DNA from: Lachnospiraceae bacterium UBA4292
GTDB lineage: Bacteria; Bacillota; Clostridia; Lachnospirales; Lachnospiraceae
NCBI GenBank assembly: GCA_002395865.1
Contig: DGVE01000038.1
Span: 1 to 5,303 of the forward strand
Length of the DNA stretch: 5,303 bases
Direction of reading: 5' to 3'
The position numbers were made by a program, and so were the translations under genes. Under the pieces are notes generated by a model that was given only the letters and a program-made list of their open reading frames with translations, did not search any database and was not told the DNA's origin. Positions 1-4,868 of the stretch are shown here, in pieces; position 1 is the first letter of the stretch, and the number at the start of each line of letters is the position of its first letter.

Positions 1-30
1 CTGTGCGTCTACCAGTTCCGCCACACCGGC
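1..30 (-). tRNA. tRNA-Leu, 5' part only (cut by window edge)
   Basis: The reverse complement starts GCCGGTGTGGCGGAA and continues through the D-arm with TGGTAGACGC. This is the typical 5' acceptor strand and D-arm of bacterial tRNA-Leu. The gene runs off the left edge before the anticodon, so the isoacceptor cannot be read and Leu is assigned from the 5' half alone. It follows tRNA-Val after a 13-base spacer and has no promoter of its own in that gap, so the two are almost certainly one transcript. Confidence 0.85.
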
Positions 31-43
31 AAGACCTTCGAAA

Positions 44-116
44 TGGGCCCTATAGGGCTCGAACCTATGACCCTCTGCTTGTAAGGCAGATGCTCTCCCA
101 GCTGAGCTAAGAGCCC
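44..116 (-). tRNA. tRNA-Val (anticodon UAC)
   Basis: A complete 73-base cloverleaf can be folded by eye. The acceptor strand GGGCTCT pairs with AGGGCCC (one G-U pair). It is followed by TA, a D-arm GCTC...GAGC, an anticodon stem TCTGC/GCAGA enclosing the loop CTTACAA, a 5-base variable loop, and a T-arm ATAGG-TTCGAGC-CCTAT. The anticodon TAC lies at 81-83 and reads valine GUA and related codons. The discriminator is A at position 44 and is followed by TTT, so the 3' CCA is not encoded and must be added after transcription. It is the first gene of a Val-Leu tRNA cluster driven by the promoter at 138-166. Confidence 0.97.
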
Positions 117-137
117 CCGGTCGTCCGCGACTTTGCC

Positions 138-166
138 ATTATATGTGATGATGGCGCTCTTGTCAA
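138..166 (-). promoter_or_regulatory. Consensus sigma-A (sigma-70 type) promoter of the tRNA cluster
   Basis: On the minus strand a perfect -35 TTGACA (161-166) is separated by exactly 17 bases from a perfect -10 TATAAT (138-143). Transcription would start near position 131, giving a leader of about 15 bases before tRNA-Val, to be removed by RNase P. A full match in both boxes with ideal spacing is what is expected for a strongly expressed stable-RNA operon. The -35 box starts only about 19 bases after the stop codon of the glycosyltransferase gene, and no convincing terminator separates them, so some read-through into the tRNAs is possible. Confidence 0.93.
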
Positions 167-184
167 GAAGATTCTAAAAAAACT

Positions 185-1210
185 TTAGTTAAATCCAAAT
201 ATCTTCTGGCATATCTTATAGATAAGGAGCGTGGTCTTTCTTCCGACGGCACCGGGAAGATTGACTCCCCACCCGAGACCCTTTCCGTATCTGAGCTTTT
301 TGTACATCTTGGCGTTGTGATTCTTTATGTATTTCCATATATCCTTCTTTTTCTGAAGGTTCTCCTTACCTCCCGCGCGAAGGAGAAGCACGGAGGAAAT
401 GACGGTGATGATCTCCAGATACTGGTACATATAGCTTCTGAGTCTCTTGTTCTCCAGCTCGTTCACATCGTAAGAATCCACCATCATACGGTTCACAAGG
501 AGCTGCTGGTCGATGCGCGAGATCATGACCTGCTCATTTACGGACTGGTCATCCCTTCCGATAAAATACCTGTAGAGATTGATATCCAGATAGTACATCT
601 TCTTTACATAGGGCAGCGGCGTGTATACATACAGGTTGTCCACATAGAAGGTGTGCTCCGGAAGCTTAAGACCACAGTCGATGAGGACCTGCTTCCTGTA
701 CATTACGGAGTGCATGAGGATGTACTGTCCGACAGAAAAGCTTCTCACATCGTCCCAGCCGAAATACATATTTCTCGGGAGCGCCTTGTGGTAATGCATG
801 ATCTTCTTGTGATCAGCGCCCACCTTCTCGTATACGAAGTTGCACACGAGCATATCCAGGGGCTCCTCCTCCGAAAGTGAGCTCTTCAGGAAATCGACAG
901 CCTTCTTAAATGCCTTCTCGTTTACCCAGTCATCGCTGTCTACCACCTTGATATAGGTTCCCACAGCGTTCTCTATACCGGTATTTACGGCGCCGCCGTG
1001 ACCCTTGTTCTCCTGATGGATGGCGCGCACGATGCCCTCGTGCTCTCTCTCAAGCCTGTCGGCGATCTCGGCGGTATTATCCTTCACCGAACCGTCGTCG
1101 ATGATGAGTATCTCGATATCCTGTCCCGCGCACAGAAGTGTCTCTATGCAGTGCTCCATATATGCGGCGGAATTGTAACAGGGAACGATTACAGATAAGA
1201 TCTTATTCAT
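185..1210 (-). CDS. Family 2 glycosyltransferase (GT-A fold)
   Basis: Predicted 341-residue enzyme that moves a sugar from a nucleotide-sugar donor to a glycan or lipid acceptor at the inner face of the membrane; donor and acceptor cannot be told from sequence. The N-terminal GT-A domain shows the family 2 signatures in order: SVIVPCYN (6-13), IIDDGS (36-41, nucleotide binding), NKGHGGAVNTG (68-78) and the metal-binding DSDD (91-94). VDNLY (190-194) and GRDDQSVN (218-225) lie where the family usually places acceptor-side and late catalytic residues. The last 110 residues are basic, with one hydrophobic stretch near 265-277, suggesting membrane association rather than a true multi-pass domain. 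The ATG at 1210 is chosen because the family normally begins directly before SVIVP. Upstream in-frame ATGs at 1258 and 1261 would add 16-17 residues without family resemblance, and neither site has a strong ribosome site. It probably shares a transcript with the CPBP protease gene 70 bases upstream. Confidence 0.9.
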   Translation of the reverse strand: MNKILSVIVPCYNSAAYMEHCIETLLCAGQDIEILIIDDGSVKDNTAEIADRLEREHEGIVRAIHQENKGHGGAVNTGIENAVGTYIKVVDSDDWVNEKAFKKAVDFLKSSLSEEEPLDMLVCNFVYEKVGADHKKIMHYHKALPRNMYFGWDDVRSFSVGQYILMHSVMYRKQVLIDCGLKLPEHTFYVDNLYVYTPLPYVKKMYYLDINLYRYFIGRDDQSVNEQVMISRIDQQLLVNRMMVDSYDVNELENKRLRSYMYQYLEIITVISSVLLLRAGGKENLQKKKDIWKYIKNHNAKMYKKLRYGKGLGWGVNLPGAVGRKTTLLIYKICQKIFGFN

Positions 1211-1280
1211 TTCTACTTTCGCGCAGGCATGGTGCGCACGGATGACGTGCCCGCGCATCATCCATGGAAGTCTGAACGTA

Positions 1281-2159
1281 TCAGGCTTCGGATCTGTTTT
1301 GTGACGAACCGTCTTCGGAAACGGTCCTCCACGGCTTGGCAGCCCTGTTTATGAACACTATGCCCGCAAGTACAAGGCAGAGCGAAAGTCCTGTAAACAG
1401 CATGAGAGACTTATCGTCCTTGAATACCACGCCGGAGACCTGAGTGTTGGTGGAGATAAGTACGGAGAGCAGATTCGCCCCCGCATGCATGATCATCGGC
1501 GCAATAATCCCGCGGAACTTCTCATAGCCGTATGCAAACAGAAGTCCTATGAGCGTGGCGTAGATGAACTGCAGAAGATTCATATGGTAGATACCGAAAT
1601 AGACTGCAGACAAAAGCATGGCCAGAGAAAAGATACAGTAGGTCCTGAACCTTCTGTATATGATACCGCGAAACATAAGCTCCTCCATTATGGGAGCCAT
1701 GATCACGGTGCACAGATACATGAGCCATGGTTCGCTGTTATATATTACACTGGCGGTCTCCGAATAGGTGCTCTGCAGCAGAGCATAAAGTCCGGTCAGT
1801 ATCAGAAGACCATTCAAAAACATAGCCAGAGCCGCGCCGAGAACGAAAGCCACCGGATAAGCAGCCGGGTTCATCTTTCTCTTTTTGACTATAATCCTCT
1901 TGCTGTCACTGCGGTACATCCAGATATAGATACCCGTGCAGATGACCTGAATGACAAGCGTCAGCGGCAGTGACCATGCGGATATGGTCTCCATCATCTT
2001 CTTCTGCATGCCGGCAATGTCCGAACTGGATACGAAGGCAGTCACATACAATCCCGCGACGAAAGCAGCCACGAGCTCCACAGCTGCAGACACCAGCAGA
2101 TATATAAGAAACGGCGTAAGCGCCTTGACGACCCTCGCGGGCCAGCTGTCACTCCTCAT
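1281..2159 (-). CDS. CPBP family intramembrane glutamic endopeptidase (CAAX protease / Abi type)
   Basis: A 292-residue polytopic membrane protein with about seven or eight hydrophobic segments (approximately 14-42, 63-81, 102-126, 144-157, 173-190, 196-212, 217-236 and 251-270). It carries all three CPBP motifs: EELMFR (159-164, the EExxxR motif with catalytic Glu), FGIYH (188-192, FxxxH) and HAGAN (225-229, HxxxN). The family includes eukaryotic Rce1 prenyl-protein proteases and bacterial proteins linked to bacteriocin self-immunity, peptide processing or membrane signalling; the substrate here is unknown. No bacteriocin precursor is visible beside it. The C-terminal 20 residues are polar and serine-rich. 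The ATG at 2159 is supported by GGGAG seven bases upstream. Its own promoter lies at 2228-2236, and the glycosyltransferase gene follows in the same direction 70 bases on without an obvious terminator, so the two are likely co-transcribed. Confidence 0.93.
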   Translation of the reverse strand: MRSDSWPARVVKALTPFLIYLLVSAAVELVAAFVAGLYVTAFVSSSDIAGMQKKMMETISAWSLPLTLVIQVICTGIYIWMYRSDSKRIIVKKRKMNPAAYPVAFVLGAALAMFLNGLLILTGLYALLQSTYSETASVIYNSEPWLMYLCTVIMAPIMEELMFRGIIYRRFRTYCIFSLAMLLSAVYFGIYHMNLLQFIYATLIGLLFAYGYEKFRGIIAPMIMHAGANLLSVLISTNTQVSGVVFKDDKSLMLFTGLSLCLVLAGIVFINRAAKPWRTVSEDGSSQNRSEA

Positions 2160-2180
2160 ACCTTTACTCCCGTATAATAG

Positions 2181-2199
2181 GCACTCACTAAATGGGTGC
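2181..2199 (-). other. Small imperfect hairpin in the leader of the CPBP gene
   Basis: The arms 2181-2187 and 2193-2199 form GCACCCA-TTTAG-TGAGTGC in the transcript, a 7-base-pair stem with one C-A mismatch and a 5-base loop. It lies inside the roughly 60-base leader, between the predicted transcription start and the ribosome site. It is too short for any known riboswitch class and has no T-tract. It may be chance. Confidence 0.25.
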
Positions 2200-2227
2200 T
2201 TTCTTCCGTAATCACAAAATCCGAGTA

Positions 2228-2236
2228 ATTATAGCA
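2228..2236 (-). promoter_or_regulatory. Extended -10 promoter of the CPBP protease gene
   Basis: The minus strand reads TGC-TATAAT, a perfect -10 hexamer (2228-2233) with a TG extension at the usual place. At 16-18 bases upstream only T-rich sequence is found (for example TTTATT), so the -35 box is weak, which an extended -10 commonly compensates. The predicted start near 2221 gives a leader of about 62 bases before the ATG at 2159. It lies about 30 bases downstream of the terminator of the preceding gene, which fits an independent transcription unit. Confidence 0.8.
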
Positions 2237-2262
2237 CAGTATTTACAAAAAATAAACACCTA

Positions 2263-2295
2263 AATGAAAATGTCCCCCGGAAACTCCGGGGGACA
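2263..2295 (-). terminator. Rho-independent terminator of the zinc-ribbon/LRR gene
   Basis: On the minus strand TGTCCCCCGGA (2285-2295) pairs perfectly over 11 bases with TCCGGGGGACA (2271-2281) around the three-base loop GTT, followed by TTTTCATT. It starts 12 bases after the stop codon of the large gene. The GC-rich stem and T-tract are those of a strong intrinsic terminator in the direction of that gene. In the plus direction the stem is followed by AATGATAAC, so it would not work the other way. Confidence 0.95.
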
Positions 2296-2307
2296 AATGA
2301 TAACTGA

Positions 2308-4731
2308 TTAGAAGGGTGCTCTCGCATTCTTCTTCGCGATATCGATCTGACCGTCGTATGCGTGAACGATCTGAATGTATGCAGAGGGTGGAAGCTTCTC
2401 GCAGAACGCCTCCGCCTCAGGGATGGACTTGTCGAGCGGGAATACCGCACGAAGCTCCTTGCTGAGGCCGTCATCCTCTATCATATAATCGTCTGCAACA
2501 TATTCAGGTACCTCGAGGTACTCCATGACCTTCTGCCTGATCTCCTTCTTCGCCTCCTCATCCTTATCCTTCAGATAGAAAGATATCTCAAGAGCGTATG
2601 CCTTGTTCTTGATGTTCGGAGCTGTGGCAGGCATTCCGGTAGCCCACTTACTCTTTATGTTATTGCTTCTGCAATATGTGTAAATGGGTGAACCGTTGCT
2701 GCAGTAGATCGTGAGCTTCGGGATCATGCTCTGTCCCATCTTAGGGAAGAAGATCCTAGTTCCGAGTCTTGTAACTCCCGGAGGAATGGTGACCTTGTTC
2801 AGTGAAGAGCATCCGTAGAATGCCTTGTCACCGATGGATACGGTGGAGTTCGGTACGACTATGCCCTCAAGAGCTGTACACTCATTGAAAGCACTCGCCT
2901 CGATAGCTCTGATACCCTCGGGAAGCGTTACCTCCTTCAGGCTCGTACAGTGAGCCATGCACTGCTTGCTGATCCACTTGAGTCCCTCGGGGAACGCGAT
3001 AAACTCGAGGCTCTCGCATCTGTAGAATGCGTAAGGTCCTATATCCACCATCTTCTCGGGCAGTGAGAACATCTTGAGCTTTGAACACTGCGCGAATGCC
3101 GCGGACTTAATGGATGTCACGCTCTGAGGCATATCCACTCCCTTAAGGTTCGGGCAGTTGTAGAAGCACTCGCTTCCGATGAACTCTACGCCCTCCTGGA
3201 TCTCAACAGCATTGATCTCCTCATTATTCGCAAACGCACGTCCGGCAAGCGCTATGACATCTTTACCGTCAACCTGGTTGGGAATGGTGATATATGTGTA
3301 ACCTGTAGCTACGTATTTATCGATAACGATCTTGCCGTCGACCTCGTGGAACTCGTATACGCCCTCCATCTCCTCTGCCGTCTCAGGCACAGGTGCCTCA
3401 ATGATCTCGATCTCGATCTCAGGCTCGGAGCTCTCCTCGTCGTTCTCTTCGGACTCTCCGGTTTCATCGGACTCATCGGACTTCTCAGTCTCGTCTCCGG
3501 GTGCCTCCTCGGGCTTGTTCTCTTCAGGTGCGGCCTCTGCGGGTGCAGGAGTCTCTTCCTTTACGGGCTCCTCGGGAGCAGGCTCAGGCTCTGCGGGTGC
3601 AGGTACGGGAGCCTCTTCCTTTACGGGTTCCTCGGGTGCAGGCTCATTGGTCTCAAATCCGGGATCCTCAACGGTGATATCGGCTGCGTCAACGACCTCA
3701 ACGCCCTCTCTCGGTCCTTCAGGCTTCGGAGCGGTCCTGGCCACTACGTCTGCAACAGAAGGCTTGAATACACCGCTGTCACCTCTGTCGGACTCGCGGT
3801 TATAGGTAGGGAATACCTTGATTCCGGGTGGCGGAGGCGGAGGCGGAGGAAGCTGTGTGCTCTGAGACGAAGTCTCAGGCTTCTCCTCAGGCTGACCTGT
3901 TCCAAGGTTGATCGGCTCCGAAGGCTTGGCGGGCTCGTTGGATTCCTTCTTCTTCTTTCCGAAACCGAAACGGCTTAAGAAGCCTGCGGTTCCCATATCG
4001 TCAGCCTTCGGTGTCTCCGGCGGTCTGTTTGCGTTTGTACCTGAATCTCCCCTGTCTGACTCACGGTTGTATGAAGGGAAACTCTTCTGAGGCGGAGGTA
4101 CCTGGCGGTTGCCGGAATCTCCTCTGTCGGTCTCACGCTCGTATCTCGGATAATATCGCTGCGTGCCGGGCGGTGGCGGCGGAACCTGCGCATAAGGATT
4201 GTATGCGGGCGGATCCTGATTCGTCGATACAGGCTGAGCGTACGGGTTGAAAGGATCGTACGCTGCATTCTGTGCCGGTGGCGGCGGTGTCTGCGTCTGC
4301 GGCTGCGGCTGTGGCTGAGGCTGAGGCTGCGGAGGCGGTGGTGTCTGCTGATTGCCGGTGCGGTTCACCACAGGACCGGCCGGTATAGGATAATCGATAT
4401 CCGGATCGTCGTTCTGTGGAATAGGCGTTCCGCACATGGGGCAGACCTTGAAATTCTTGTTGAGAGGATAATTACACTGAGGGCATACCTGCGGTCTGGA
4501 CTGCTCCTCCGCAAGATACTTCTCGAGATCCGCATGCTGGCCCTTATAGGTCAGAAGGCGGGACTTCATCTCGGTGTAGCTCTCTCTGGTCTCCTTCAGT
4601 TCCTCCTGCATCAGCTCGATCTGATTTTCCAAAAGAAGCAGTTTCTGACCCATGTCGTCACGAAGAGCGGTCTCAAAGCTGTCAAGGGAGCTTATCAGCT
4701 CCTGCTGTTTTGCTTTTGCTTGGCTGTTCAT
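2308..4731 (-). CDS. Coiled-coil, zinc-ribbon, proline-rich protein with BspA-type leucine-rich repeats
   Basis: A large 807-residue multidomain protein of unknown function. Order of parts: a charged helical/coiled-coil segment (about 1-80); a zinc ribbon CPQC-x10-CPMC (Cys 83, 86, 97, 100); a Pro/Gln/Tyr-rich disordered region (about 110-325) with a PQ tandem, an 8-proline run and three copies of [FY]P-x-Y-[NE]-R-E-[ST]-D-R-G-D-S-G; an acidic Pro/Glu/Ser region (about 345-450); a BspA-like LRR_5 array (about 465-660) with regular 23-residue units; and a C-terminal domain of about 105 residues that I do not recognise. There is no signal peptide, membrane segment or sortase motif, so it looks cytoplasmic although such LRRs are often found on surface proteins. 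A scaffold binding partners through its LRRs and motifs is an inference. The ATG at 4731 is chosen because TGGAGATGA, a good anti-SD match, lies 9 bases upstream; the ATG at 4740 abuts that site, and a TTG at 4746 is also in frame. It is transcribed alone, from the promoter at 4811-4819 to the terminator at 2263-2295. Confidence 0.92.
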   Translation of the reverse strand: MNSQAKAKQQELISSLDSFETALRDDMGQKLLLLENQIELMQEELKETRESYTEMKSRLLTYKGQHADLEKYLAEEQSRPQVCPQCNYPLNKNFKVCPMCGTPIPQNDDPDIDYPIPAGPVVNRTGNQQTPPPPQPQPQPQPQPQTQTPPPPAQNAAYDPFNPYAQPVSTNQDPPAYNPYAQVPPPPPGTQRYYPRYERETDRGDSGNRQVPPPQKSFPSYNRESDRGDSGTNANRPPETPKADDMGTAGFLSRFGFGKKKKESNEPAKPSEPINLGTGQPEEKPETSSQSTQLPPPPPPPPGIKVFPTYNRESDRGDSGVFKPSVADVVARTAPKPEGPREGVEVVDAADITVEDPGFETNEPAPEEPVKEEAPVPAPAEPEPAPEEPVKEETPAPAEAAPEENKPEEAPGDETEKSDESDETGESEENDEESSEPEIEIEIIEAPVPETAEEMEGVYEFHEVDGKIVIDKYVATGYTYITIPNQVDGKDVIALAGRAFANNEEINAVEIQEGVEFIGSECFYNCPNLKGVDMPQSVTSIKSAAFAQCSKLKMFSLPEKMVDIGPYAFYRCESLEFIAFPEGLKWISKQCMAHCTSLKEVTLPEGIRAIEASAFNECTALEGIVVPNSTVSIGDKAFYGCSSLNKVTIPPGVTRLGTRIFFPKMGQSMIPKLTIYCSNGSPIYTYCRSNNIKSKWATGMPATAPNIKNKAYALEISFYLKDKDEEAKKEIRQKVMEYLEVPEYVADDYMIEDDGLSKELRAVFPLDKSIPEAEAFCEKLPPSAYIQIVHAYDGQIDIAKKNARAPF
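2791..3204 (-). repeat. Six 23-residue BspA-type leucine-rich repeat units
   Basis: Within the large protein, six consecutive units of exactly 23 residues (510-647, numbering from the ATG at 4731) follow the LRR_5 pattern: (x)-P-(x)2-(V)-(x)2-I-(x)3-(A)F-(x)2-C-(x)2-L-(x)2-V. A cysteine recurs at the same position in every unit (contexts YNC, AQC, YRC, AHC, NEC, YGC). A diverged unit precedes the array and a partial one (TIPPGV...) follows. It would form a curved solenoid used for protein binding. Confidence 0.9.
3523..3642 (-). repeat. Two-copy 60-bp tandem repeat in the acidic Pro/Glu region
   Basis: The peptide PAPEEPVKEEAP (coded at 3607-3642) recurs as PAPEEPVKEETP (3547-3582), exactly 60 bases further on. 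The two 36-base cores agree at 32 positions by eye. The remaining 24 bases of each period encode looser Pro/Ala/Glu sequence. The high nucleotide identity points to a fairly recent in-frame duplication, unlike the codon-divergent 14-residue motif elsewhere in the same gene. Confidence 0.75.
3772..3813 (-). repeat. RGDSG motif, copy 3
   Basis: Encodes FPTYNRESDRGDSG (residues 307-320), four residues after a run of eight prolines. It uses AGC for the serine of DSG and GGT/GAC in RGD, differing from the other two copies at many synonymous sites. Confidence 0.85.
3826..3849 (-). repeat. Eight-proline run
   Basis: Eight consecutive proline codons (residues 295-302), seen on the plus strand as repeated CGGAGG. 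It would form a polyproline II helix immediately before copy 3 of the RGDSG motif, and is a likely site of length change by slippage. Confidence 0.85.
4039..4080 (-). repeat. RGDSG motif, copy 2
   Basis: Encodes FPSYNRESDRGDSG (residues 218-231), shortly after the three-proline stretch PPPQKS. It differs from copy 3 at only one residue (Ser for Thr) but at many third-codon positions, and uses TCA for the serine of DSG. Confidence 0.85.
4111..4152 (-). repeat. RGDSG motif, copy 1
   Basis: Encodes YPRYERETDRGDSG (residues 194-207), after the five-proline stretch PPPPPGTQR. It is the most diverged copy at its N-terminal side (YPRYER) but keeps DRGDSG intact, using TCC for the serine. Confidence 0.85.
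4297..4332 (-). repeat. Hexanucleotide tandem repeat encoding (Pro-Gln)6
   Basis: Six consecutive hexamers CTGNGG on the plus strand (N varies: C, C, T, A, A, C) encode six Pro-Gln dipeptides, flanked on both sides by four-proline runs. Units differ only at the wobble base of proline. Such arrays can change length in frame by replication slippage. Confidence 0.9.
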
Positions 4732-4774
4732 CCGGTTCATCTCCAATCTAAACTGATTTTAAGAACTGTATTTC

Positions 4775-4789
4775 GGGGTTTTTTACCCC
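4775..4789 (-). other. Hairpin in the leader of the zinc-ribbon/LRR gene
   Basis: The transcript would contain GGGGT-AAAAA-ACCCC, a perfect 5-base-pair stem with a five-A loop, about 15 bases after the predicted start and some 30 bases before the ribosome site. It is not followed by a T-tract, so it is not a terminator. A role in mRNA stability is possible but not shown. Confidence 0.4.
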
Positions 4790-4810
4790 TAATAATAATC
4801 GTATGAAATG

Positions 4811-4819
4811 ATTATAACA
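4811..4819 (-). promoter_or_regulatory. Extended -10 promoter of the zinc-ribbon/LRR gene
   Basis: The minus strand reads TGT-TATAAT: a perfect -10 (4811-4816) with the TG extension. The sequence 16-18 bases upstream (around AGTGCA) is a poor -35. The predicted start near 4804 gives a leader of about 73 bases to the ATG at 4731, holding the GGGGT/ACCCC hairpin and the TGGAGATGA ribosome site. The region upstream of the -10 box is strongly AT-rich, which may act as an UP-like element. Confidence 0.78.
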
Positions 4820-4839
4820 CAAATTCAGATAAATGCACT

Positions 4840-4868
4840 AAAAAAATGTATAAAATTTACACTTTTTT
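4840..4868 (-). terminator. Possible weak AU-rich terminator of the branching enzyme gene
   Basis: The transcript can fold AAAAAAGTGTA (4858-4868) onto TACATTTTTTT (4840-4850), an 11-base-pair stem that is almost wholly A-U with one G-U pair, around a 7-base loop, and it includes the run of seven T. The left arm overlaps the stop codon of the branching enzyme. Only the T-run is terminator-like, since a GC-rich stem is lacking, so termination would be inefficient. Confidence 0.35.

Noticed and set aside
166..205. Possible terminator after the glycosyltransferase gene (CTAAA...TTTAG with a T-run)
   Set aside because: The stem is about five A-U rich pairs with a bulge and the T-run lies in the loop rather than after the stem, so it does not have the form of an intrinsic terminator.
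317..880. Plus-strand reading frame of 187 codons opposite the glycosyltransferase gene
   Set aside because: The minus-strand gene has full family motifs throughout; the opposite frame has no recognisable domain or ribosome site.
1281..2159. CPBP protease as a bacteriocin immunity protein
   Set aside because: The family includes such proteins, but no small precursor peptide, ABC exporter or regulator is seen nearby, so the specific role is not supported.
3332..3805. Plus-strand reading frame of 157 codons, rich in Ser/Gly/Ala
   Set aside because: It is the antisense shadow of the acidic Pro/Glu-rich segment of the large gene; the composition mirrors the low-complexity codons, and it has no ribosome site or known domain.
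3346..3978. Plus-strand reading frame of 210 codons, rich in Leu/Arg/Gly
   Set aside because: Another antisense frame over the same low-complexity DNA; the Leu/Arg richness follows from the reversed Pro/Glu codons, and no start signal is present.
3975..4435. Two overlapping minus-strand frames of about 100 codons inside the large gene
   Set aside because: They are alternative frames of the proline-rich repeats, rich in Arg/Thr/Ala/Ser as expected from frame-shifted proline codons, and have no homology or ribosome site.
4738..4746. ATG at 4740 or TTG at 4746 as the start of the large gene
   Set aside because: The GGAG ribosome site directly abuts the ATG at 4740 and overlaps the TTG, leaving no spacing, whereas the ATG at 4731 lies nine bases downstream of it.
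4775..4789. GGGGT/ACCCC hairpin as a terminator or attenuator
   Set aside because: No T-tract follows on the minus strand and the stem is only five pairs; on the plus strand no gene ends there.
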